DNA of 21,611 nucleotides from OFTM382 sp964352615 (lineage in GTDB: Bacteria > Planctomycetota > Phycisphaerae > Phycisphaerales > UBA1924), in assembly GCA_964352615.1 (NCBI GenBank), contig CAYGSG010000046.1, positions 1-21,611 of the forward strand. The letters run 5' to 3'. Position 1 is the stretch's first letter. Every line of letters begins with the position of its first letter. The translations under genes were made by a program, and so were the position numbers. Positions 1 through 5,184 of this stretch are shown here, one piece after another. Below the pieces are notes generated by a model. That model was not told where the DNA came from. It saw only the letters and a program-made list of their open reading frames with translations, and did not search any database.

Positions 1-545
1 CTCTTGCCCTCTTCGACGGTGATGACGCCGTCCTTGCCGACCTTGTCCATCGCCTCGGAGATGATCTTGCCGATCTGCTCGTCCTGGTTGGCGCTGCAGG
101 TGCCGACCTGTGCGATCTCCTTGGAGGAACTGACCTTCTTGGACATCTTGTGCAGCTCGCCAACAAGCGCCTCGACGGCTTGGTCGATGCCGCGCTTGAT
201 GGCGTTGGGGTTGCCGCCCGCGGTCGTGTTCTTCAGGCCCTCAGCGAAGATCGCCTCAGCGTAGACGGTCGCGGTGGTTGTGCCGTCGCCCGCGTCCTTG
301 GAGGACTTGGAGGCGACTTCCTTGACCATCTGCGCGCCCAGGTTCTCGTAGGGGTCGTCGAGCGTGATCTCCTTGGCCACGGTCACGCCGTCTTTGGTGA
401 CGGTCGGGGCGCCGAAGGACTTCTCAAGAACCACCACGCGGCCCGAGGGGCCGAGCGTGACCTTGACCGCATGGGCGAGCTTCTGCACGCCCTTGAGAAT
501 GCGCTCGCGCGCGTCGGTGTTGAATGCGATTTGTTTAGCAGCCAT
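1..545 (-). CDS. groEL: Chaperonin GroEL (Hsp60), N-terminal part, cut by window edge
   Basis: This is the large subunit of the ATP-driven GroEL/GroES folding chamber in the cytoplasm. The visible 181 residues start MAAKQIAFNTDARERIL and include the nucleotide-binding signatures TLGPSGR (about residues 30-36), KDGVTVAKEI (51-60) and GDGTTTAT (87-94), whose Asp87 is the catalytic residue known for the family. The usual Lys in TLGPKGR is Ser here. The remaining two thirds of the roughly 540-residue protein lie beyond the left edge. The start is supported by a GGAG (minus strand, 554-557) eight bases before the ATG. It lies downstream of groES on the same strand but is separated by about 490 bp with a small gene and several repeats, unlike the tight groESL pair of most bacteria. 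Identity is certain; whether this is the only groEL copy cannot be told. Confidence 0.98.
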   Translation of the reverse strand, partial: MAAKQIAFNTDARERILKGVQKLAHAVKVTLGPSGRVVVLEKSFGAPTVTKDGVTVAKEITLDDPYENLGAQMVKEVASKSSKDAGDGTTTATVYAEAIFAEGLKNTTAGGNPNAIKRGIDQAVEALVGELHKMSKKVSSSKEIAQVGTCSANQDEQIGKIISEAMDKVGKDGVITVEEGK

Positions 546-588
546 ATCTGAATCTCCGTTTTCTAATCGGGAACTTCTCTTGATCTTT

Positions 589-615
589 GGTGGCACAGGC
601 GTCTCGCCCGTGAAC
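589..615. repeat. REP-like palindromic element, diverged copy
   Basis: GGTGGCACAGGCGTCTCGCC followed by CGTGAAC is a diverged copy of the element at 691-755. Its core CACAGGCG/CGCCCGTG is a near palindrome with one mismatch. It lies in the groEL upstream region, about 44 bp before the start codon. I recall this sequence family as abundant between genes in Planctomycetes and Verrucomicrobia; that recollection is not a database result. Confidence 0.65.
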
Positions 616-640
616 ATCTCTCTCTACGCCCCGGCGGGGC

Positions 641-680
641 CTGTCTCTCTATCTGCCTGTCGCTCTGCTTGTCTCTCTGC
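641..680. repeat. Short purine/pyrimidine tandem repeat in groEL leader
   Basis: On the plus strand the units CTGTCTCTCTATCTGC (641-656), CTGTCGCTCTGC (657-668) and TTGTCTCTCTGC (669-680) follow each other. On the groEL sense strand this is a purine-rich tandem of consensus GCAGAGMGACAR, with one unit carrying a 4-base insertion. The repeat is framed by REP-like elements on both sides, and a small GC hairpin (GCCCC/GGGGC, 628-640) sits beside it. Function unknown; slippage-generated spacer is the simplest reading. Confidence 0.5.
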
Positions 681-690
681 CGGTTTCTGC

Positions 691-755
691 TGGTGGCACA
701 GGCGTCCCGCCTGTGTCCAAACTCACTCCCACAGGCGGGACGCCTGTGCTACCAC
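691..755. repeat. REP-like inverted pair of palindromic elements
   Basis: Two 25-base arms at 691-715 and 730-754 are reverse complements with a single mismatch, separated by 14 bases. Each arm is itself a hairpin (CACAGGCG against CGCCTGTG), so the unit resembles a paired REP or BIME. It stops four bases before the end of the small gene at 759-962 and lies in the groEL leader, where the RNA would form a strong stem and could act as a terminator, attenuator or RNA-stability element. Confidence 0.75.
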
Positions 756-758
756 GGA

Positions 759-962
759 TCACCCGATCCGCACCCACGCCACGCGCTCGGCGTCGATGCA
801 GTACTCATGCCGACCATCGGTGAGCTTCACCAGATGGTCCTCCTCATCGGGAATGAGCATGGCTCGGGGCACCAGGCACTCATCCACGCCGTCGAAATAG
901 AACACGACGTCGCGTTCGCCGTTGAGGTTACTCATGGCTTGTCGAAGCTGTTGGGAGGTCAT
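759..962 (-). CDS. Small protein of unknown function between groES and groEL
   Basis: A 67-residue protein, acidic and without a signal peptide or membrane segment, so probably cytoplasmic. It begins MTSQQLRQAM and contains DVVFYFDGVDECLVPRAML and DGRHEYCIDAERVAWVRIG, which suggests a small beta-rich fold. It has two cysteines and no motif I recognise. Codon use favours G or C at third positions as in its neighbours, which supports real coding. The start is not fixed by a good ribosome binding site: the bases upstream are a degenerate heptamer array (974-1001). It is on the same strand as groES (75 bp upstream) and groEL (214 bp downstream), so cotranscription is plausible. No function can be assigned. 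Confidence 0.6.
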   Translation of the reverse strand: MTSQQLRQAMSNLNGERDVVFYFDGVDECLVPRAMLIPDEEDHLVKLTDGRHEYCIDAERVAWVRIG

Positions 963-973
963 GGGCGATCCAA

Positions 974-1001
974 GGGCAATGGTGAATAGGCAGTAGGCAA
1001 T
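974..1001. repeat. Degenerate heptamer tandem array
   Basis: Four 7-base units in a row, GGGCAAT, GGTGAAT, AGGCAGT and AGGCAAT (consensus RGGYRRT), fill the gap between the groES stop and the small gene start. Because the array lies in the -12 to -39 region of the small gene, it occupies the place where a ribosome binding site would be expected. It resembles the short tandemly repeated heptamers known from other bacterial phyla, but no link is shown. Confidence 0.5.
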
Positions 1002-1037
1002 GGGCCGCCGAACGCGCCCAACACAAGGCTCGCGTGC

Positions 1038-1397
1038 TTACTCCACAATGCCGAGGATGTCGCTCTCGCTCATGATGAGCAGCTCTTCGTCGTCGATCTT
1101 GATCTCGGTGCCCGCGTAGCTCGTGAAGATCACGCGCTCGCCCTTGGCGACCGTCAGCGGGATGCGCTCGCCGGTCTCGGTGTTGAGCTGGCCATCACCA
1201 ATCGCGAGCACGATGCCCGTCTTGGGGCGCTCCTTGCCGGCCTCAGGGATGTAGATGCCCGCATCGGTGCGGTCGGCTGCCTCGTCGCGCCGCACGATGA
1301 TCTTGTCGTGCAGCGGACGGATGTCTGTCTTGGACTTCTTCGTCGTGGTCTTGGTCTTCGTGGGGGCCGGGGTCTTCACGGGGGCTTTGGTCGCCAT
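1038..1397 (-). CDS. groES: Co-chaperonin GroES with Lys/Thr/Pro-rich N-terminal extension
   Basis: The 10-kDa lid of the GroEL chamber. The domain starts at about residue 25 with DIRPLHDKIIVRRDEA and carries GIYIPEAGKERPKTGIV (the family's mobile-loop region), then VAKGERVIFTSYAGTEI and a C-terminal ESDILGIVE. Total length is 119 residues against the usual 95-100; the excess is an N-terminal stretch, MATKAPVKTPAPTKTKTTTK, made almost wholly of Lys, Thr, Pro and Ala. The ATG at 1397 is preferred over an in-frame start 87 bases upstream, because a GAAAGGAA site (1407-1414) lies about nine bases before it and the longer version reads through a repeat. No CIRCE operator was seen upstream. The gene follows a degenerate receiver gene on the same strand by 100 bp. 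Confidence 0.96.
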   Translation of the reverse strand: MATKAPVKTPAPTKTKTTTKKSKTDIRPLHDKIIVRRDEAADRTDAGIYIPEAGKERPKTGIVLAIGDGQLNTETGERIPLTVAKGERVIFTSYAGTEIKIDDEELLIMSESDILGIVE

Positions 1398-1466
1398 ATC
1401 TCTGCGTTCCTTTCTAGCTTCGCGGGGCTTGCACGCCTCGCGTCTTACAACACGTTCAATCACGGA

Positions 1467-1505
1467 CACGTTCAAACAACTCACTCAAACAACTCACTCA
1501 GACAA
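1467..1505. repeat. 13-bp tandem repeat over the receiver-gene stop codon
   Basis: On the minus strand three units, TTGTCTGAGTGAG (1505-1493), TTGTTTGAGTGAG (1492-1480) and TTGTTTGAACGTG (1479-1467), run in tandem. The first contains the TGA stop of the receiver gene. Because 13 is not a multiple of three, the TGA in each unit falls in a different frame, so all three frames are closed. A 10-bp direct repeat (ACACGTTCAA on plus, 1450-1459 and 1466-1475) overlaps the third unit. The array lies in the groES upstream region. Confidence 0.75.
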
Positions 1506-2082
1506 CAGTTGGAGGCACTACCCCACCGCCCTGGGGCCATCGGCCCTGGTAGTGGCGGTACAGGATCCGGCGAAGCACTTCGAGCAGGACCTCGATCTCG
1601 CCGGTGGAAGCTTGGCCAGTGGCCTGGCTGGTGGTGGTCTTGGCCGCGGCTGGTCTTGGCGGGTCGATCACCGCGAACGCCCCGAGCTTGAGGGCCGCAG
1701 CCACTTCTCGCCGTTCATCGCGTGCGCCGCGCATCCGCTTGATCACAACCGTGTGCGGCGGCTGGGCCAGCCGGCGGAGCATCTCAAGCAGGCGGGGGCC
1801 GCCTTGGGCAAGGGCGGCGTCGCTGGGCGTCTGACCGGCCGGAGCGTCATCGAGCGGCAGACCGAGGTCCACCACCGCGATGTGGATCGGGGTCGAGCTG
1901 ATGATCGTCGAGGCCTGCTTGCCGCTGGTGGCCCGGTGAGCCGTGATCCCCATCGGAGCGAGCAGCGTCGGCAGGGCATCCGCCCACGAGTGCTCCCGCC
2001 ACCCCGCGTAGCCGATCAGCAGCCCGAGGCGGTCGCCCGCTGGGCCTTGATTCGCTTCGTGCTGTGGGTGGACCGTGACCAT
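1498..2082 (-). CDS. Degenerate response-regulator receiver-like protein
   Basis: About 194 residues. A CheY-like fold is suggested by LGLLIGY at about 19-25 (strand 1), HIAVVDLGLP at 67-76 (strand 3, with a possible phospho-acceptor Asp72), TVVIKR at 111-116 (strand 4) and LGAFAVIDPP at 133-142 (strand 5). The acidic pair normally at the end of strand 1 is missing and the conserved Lys of strand 5 is Asp, so normal phosphorylation is unlikely: this looks like a pseudo-receiver. A C-terminal helix (GEIEVLLEVLRRILYRHY) follows a low-complexity linker; there is no DNA-binding output domain. The start is uncertain, since neither ATG 2082 nor ATG 2148 has a clear ribosome binding site; 2082 is chosen because the sequence above it is of poor quality. 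The frame continues open far upstream, antisense to rmuC, which is an artefact. It precedes groES by 100 bp on the same strand. Confidence 0.7.
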   Translation of the reverse strand: MVTVHPQHEANQGPAGDRLGLLIGYAGWREHSWADALPTLLAPMGITAHRATSGKQASTIISSTPIHIAVVDLGLPLDDAPAGQTPSDAALAQGGPRLLEMLRRLAQPPHTVVIKRMRGARDERREVAAALKLGAFAVIDPPRPAAAKTTTSQATGQASTGEIEVLLEVLRRILYRHYQGRWPQGGGVVPPTVV

Positions 2083-2316
2083 CGGCCAGTGTGGATTGCA
2101 ACAGCCGTGCCTGTCCGCGTGGCGCTCCCGCCGCCCCACCGAGCCCATGAAACCCGAAAAACCGTCCAATGGAGTCGGTGAGCGTGACACCACTGGCCCC
2201 CACGCCTCTCGCTGTGTGCCGATTTGGCAGACGCCGCGCGACGGCTTCCGGCTCCGTGCTGCCTTGCCGAACGATCGGGTCTCGTTTGGGCCGATGCCTT
2301 GAGGTACAGTCTGGGC

Positions 2317-3756
2317 ATGAACACTTCCCTGCTTCTGACCGCAGTGCTCGCAGTGATGGCGCTCGGGGCGATCGTCATGGTTTTCGTGCTCGCCCGCGAC
2401 AAGACCCGGCTGGCCGAGCGTGCCGCTGCCGCGTCGGCGGAAGCCGAGGCGGCAAGGGCCAACCACCAAGAGGCCCGCGCCGAACTGGCCCAAGCCGACG
2501 AGACCATCGAACGCCTGCGAGGGCAGGCCGAAGGCCTTCACCGCCAGGCCGACCAGACCGCAGCCCAGCTCGACAAGACCAAAGCGCTCTACGCCCAAGA
2601 GGTCGAGGCCCTGCGCACCGCCCACGCAGAGAAGGAACGCCTGCTCAGCGAGAAGCTCGCCGAGCTTTCCGCCAACAGCCAGCAGGTCTTCAAGAACCTC
2701 GCGGGCGAAACCCTCAAGGCCGCCAGCGACGAATTCCTCAAACGGGCCGAACACTCCTTCAACGCCCAGCACGAGAAGTCCACGCTCGAATACAAGCAGC
2801 GGCGCGAGTCCTTCGACCAGCTCCTCAAGCCCATCAGCGAAACCCTCGGCAAGACGCAAGAGCGCCTGCTCAAGCTCGATGAACGAATCGCCCTCTCCGC
2901 CGAGTCCAGCAAGAACCTCCGCGATGAGACGCAGAAGCTTGCACGCGCGCTCTCGCGCCCAGAAGTTCGCGGCGGCTACGGCGAAATCCAGCTCCGGCGC
3001 GTCGCCGAGCTTGCGGGCCTCGCCAACTACTGCGATTTCTCCGAGCAGCACTCCACTCGTGATTCGGACGGCAGGCTGATGCGGCCCGACATGGTCGTCA
3101 GCCTTCCCAACGATCGACAGATCGTCGTCGATGCCAAGTGCAACATCGATCCGTACCTCCAGGCCACCAGAACCGACGACGCCGATGAGCAAGAACGCCA
3201 TCTCGTACACTTTGCCAGCACCGTCGCCAAACAAGCCAAGGCGCTCGGCGCCAAGCGGTACTGGAGCCAGTACGACGGCTCGCCCGAGTTCGTCGTCATG
3301 TTCATCCCGGGCGACCATTTCATCGATGCTGCGCTCAGCCGTCAGCCCGAGCTGCTCGAACACGCCGCGACCAACGGCGTGATCCTTGCAAGCCCCAGCA
3401 CACTCATCGGCCTGCTGCGCGCTGTCCATGTAGGCTGGCGTGAGCACCGCCTCGCTGAAGAAGCACACGAACTGCTCGAGGCCGGCCGCGAGCTGCACCG
3501 CCGGGCCGCCACCGCGTTCGAGCACGTCAACCAACTCGGCAAATCGCTCAACAACGCCGTCGGCCATTACAACAAGTTCGTCGGCTCGACCGACCGCATG
3601 CTCATGCCCCAGCTCCGCAAGTTCGAGGAGATGGATATGCAGAGCACCAAGAAGCTCGCCATCGCCCCGCAGATCGAGCAGACCGCGCGCGAGCTTGAAG
3701 CCGAGGTTGTTGTCAAGACCAAGAGTCTGCCCACTTCGACCGGCAAGAAGCCATGA
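2317..3756 (+). CDS. rmuC: RmuC family DNA recombination protein
   Basis: RmuC proteins limit DNA inversions and rearrangements and carry a nuclease-like fold. This 479-residue protein has an N-terminal membrane anchor (about residues 4-26), a long Ala/Glu/Arg-rich coiled coil (about 28-210), and the RmuC core from RGGYGEIQLRRVAEL (218-232). The core includes MRPDMVVSLP (255-264) and VVDAKCNIDPY (270-280); the PD...DAK spacing fits the PD-(D/E)XK nuclease pattern, and Glu223 may be a further ligand. PEFVVMFIPGDHF (323-335) is also typical. Length is normal for the family. An in-frame start exists 93 bases upstream, but ATG 2317 places the membrane anchor at the N-terminus as in relatives; only a weak GAGG precedes it. 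It is followed after 24 bases by an acetyltransferase, probably in one transcript. Confidence 0.93.
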   Translation: MNTSLLLTAVLAVMALGAIVMVFVLARDKTRLAERAAAASAEAEAARANHQEARAELAQADETIERLRGQAEGLHRQADQTAAQLDKTKALYAQEVEALRTAHAEKERLLSEKLAELSANSQQVFKNLAGETLKAASDEFLKRAEHSFNAQHEKSTLEYKQRRESFDQLLKPISETLGKTQERLLKLDERIALSAESSKNLRDETQKLARALSRPEVRGGYGEIQLRRVAELAGLANYCDFSEQHSTRDSDGRLMRPDMVVSLPNDRQIVVDAKCNIDPYLQATRTDDADEQERHLVHFASTVAKQAKALGAKRYWSQYDGSPEFVVMFIPGDHFIDAALSRQPELLEHAATNGVILASPSTLIGLLRAVHVGWREHRLAEEAHELLEAGRELHRRAATAFEHVNQLGKSLNNAVGHYNKFVGSTDRMLMPQLRKFEEMDMQSTKKLAIAPQIEQTARELEAEVVVKTKSLPTSTGKKP

Positions 3757-3789
3757 CCATCAAGCCATAAGCGCCAAGCCATGATGACA
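3748..3789. repeat. 14-bp tandem repeat joining rmuC stop and the next start
   Basis: Three degenerate units, AAGCCATGACCATC (3748-3761), AAGCCATAAGCGCC (3762-3775) and AAGCCATGATGACA (3776-3789), run in tandem. Each begins AAGCCATRA and contains a stop triplet: TGA 3754 (the rmuC stop), TAA 3768 and TGA 3782, which fall in three different frames. The third unit also supplies the start codon of the acetyltransferase gene. Confidence 0.75.
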
Positions 3790-4338
3790 GAACAAGCCAA
3801 AATGCTCGCCGGCAAGCTCTACGACCCGAGCGACCCAAAGCTCGTCGGGCTCCGCCGCGCCGCCAGACTGCTCACCGACCGCTTCAACCAGACCGGCCCC
3901 GACGAAGCCGACGCCCGGCGATGGATCCTCGACAAGCTGCTCGGGTCTGTCGGCGAAGACGTCGAGATCGAGCCGACGCTCCGCGTCGATTACGGCACCA
4001 ACATCCACCTGGGCGACCGCGTCTTCATCAACTTCGACTGCATCATGCTCGATGTCTGCGCCATCCGCATCGGCGACCGAACCAAGATCGGCCCACGCGT
4101 GCAACTGCTCGCCGCGACGCACCCGATGGAAGCCCGCGCCCGTGCGCTCGAAGGCGAGTTCGGCAAGCCCATCACCATTGGCCAAGACGTCTGGCTCGGC
4201 GCGGGCGTCATCGTCTGCCCGGGCGTGAAAATCGGCGACCGCTCGGTCATCGGAGCAGGCGCGGTGGTCACCCAAAACATCCCACCGGACTCCGTGGCGA
4301 TGGGTGTGCCGGCGAGGGTTCGTGATCAGGGCGACTGA
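3781..4338 (+). CDS. Sugar O-acetyltransferase, left-handed beta-helix (Maa/LacA-like)
   Basis: Transfers acetyl from acetyl-CoA to a sugar hydroxyl, by analogy with maltose and galactoside acetyltransferases; the true substrate is unknown. The 185 residues begin with the Mac-type helical segment (KMLAGKLYDPSDPKL, about 7-21), then hexapeptide repeats such as VEIEPTLRV, IHLGDR, IRIGDRTKIGP, ITIGQDVWLGAGV and VKIGDRSVIGAGAVV (61-163). INFDC (83-87) and the catalytic-type His114 in AATHP are present. The end, VAMGVPARV, is the usual family ending. Either ATG 3781 or ATG 3784 may be used; both fall in a tandem repeat that leaves no clear ribosome binding site. It overlaps the convergent ThuA-like gene by 13 bases at the 3' end. 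Confidence 0.92.
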   Translation: MMTEQAKMLAGKLYDPSDPKLVGLRRAARLLTDRFNQTGPDEADARRWILDKLLGSVGEDVEIEPTLRVDYGTNIHLGDRVFINFDCIMLDVCAIRIGDRTKIGPRVQLLAATHPMEARARALEGEFGKPITIGQDVWLGAGVIVCPGVKIGDRSVIGAGAVVTQNIPPDSVAMGVPARVRDQGD

Positions 4339-5090
4339 TCAATCTTGTTCGGCTTGCGCGCCGCCCAACGGATGCCACCGAGGATCGCGTCGAGCACCAA
4401 CGGCTCAGAGAATGACTGGTTGGTGTGCCCGCCCGCGAAGTACCACGATCGGCCGCCGTCGTACTCGTGGCACCACATGATCGGATGGTCATCGCCCATG
4501 TTCCCGCCGTTGTAGGTGCTCTCGTTGAGCGTCGCGAGCACTCGCGCCTTCACCTGTGGGTCGGTGCGCGGATTCGTTCGAAAGTTGTACCACTCGTCTC
4601 GCCGGGGCCAGTTCTTGGGCAGGTGCGCGGTCGACGGGTGGTCCGCGTCTTCAACATTGATTTCGGCATCTTGGATCGATGGGTGATTCGCAAAGTAAGC
4701 CCCGACAAGCCGGCCGTACCAAGGCCAGTCATACTCCGTGTCGGTCGCCGCGTGGATGCCCACAAACCCGCCGCCGCCCTGTATATACCTCTCGAAGGCA
4801 TCCTGCTGCGCCGAGTTGAGAATGTCACCCGTCGTGGACAAGAACACCACCACCTCGAACGGCTCAAGCCCCTGATCCGTCATGATCGAGGCGTCTTCCG
4901 ACTGCGTCACGCTGAAGCCGTTGGCGTCGCCCAGCGCGTTGAGCGCCGCGACACCCGCCGGGATTGACCCGTGCCGAAAGCCAGCGGTCTTCGTGAAGAC
5001 AAGCACGTCCAACTGCGGCGGGCTTAAGGGCGCCGGTGCAGAACCCAAGACACCGACACCCACAAGTATCGCGAGGATCTTCAAAAGCAT
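4326..5090 (-). CDS. ThuA-like domain protein, secreted or membrane-anchored
   Basis: ThuA domains have a class I glutamine-amidotransferase-like fold and are often linked to sugar metabolism; the reaction of this group is not established. The 254-residue protein begins with a hydrophobic segment (about 2-20) that acts as a signal peptide or anchor. The domain follows: DVLVFTKTAGFRHGSIPAGV (28-47), GGGGFVGIHAATDTEYDWPW (105-124), then DDHPIMWCHEYDGGR (200-214) and FAGGHTNQSF (218-227). These blocks are characteristic of ThuA proteins, which are numerous in Planctomycetes. A GGAGAA about eight bases before ATG 5090 supports the start. It follows ftsH on the same strand by 94 bp, so it may have its own promoter. 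Its 3' end overlaps the convergent acetyltransferase gene by 13 bases. Confidence 0.88.
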   Translation of the reverse strand: MLLKILAILVGVGVLGSAPAPLSPPQLDVLVFTKTAGFRHGSIPAGVAALNALGDANGFSVTQSEDASIMTDQGLEPFEVVVFLSTTGDILNSAQQDAFERYIQGGGGFVGIHAATDTEYDWPWYGRLVGAYFANHPSIQDAEINVEDADHPSTAHLPKNWPRRDEWYNFRTNPRTDPQVKARVLATLNESTYNGGNMGDDHPIMWCHEYDGGRSWYFAGGHTNQSFSEPLVLDAILGGIRWAARKPNKIDQSP

Positions 5091-5184
5091 CTCAGTTCTC
5101 CATCAAGCGTTCCGTGCATACTACAGCCACCCGCAACTCTCGCTACGGGCAAAACACCGGCATGACCCATCGTTTGCGTGCGGC

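Noticed and set aside
669..989. Plus-strand small open frame with peptides such as LVAQASRLC and QAGRLCYHG
   Set aside because: These peptides come from translation of the REP-like palindrome, a known source of false genes in repeat-rich genomes.
1398..1497. CIRCE operator or heat-shock promoter upstream of groES
   Set aside because: I looked for the TTAGCACTC/GAGTGCTAA inverted repeat and saw none; the only structure is the 13-bp tandem and a 10-bp direct repeat.
2083..3567. Very long minus-strand open frame antisense to rmuC, continuous with the receiver-like gene
   Set aside because: High GC content opens long frames opposite real genes. The translation lacks any motif over this part, while the plus strand encodes a clear RmuC protein. 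Only the segment after about 2082 is kept as a gene.
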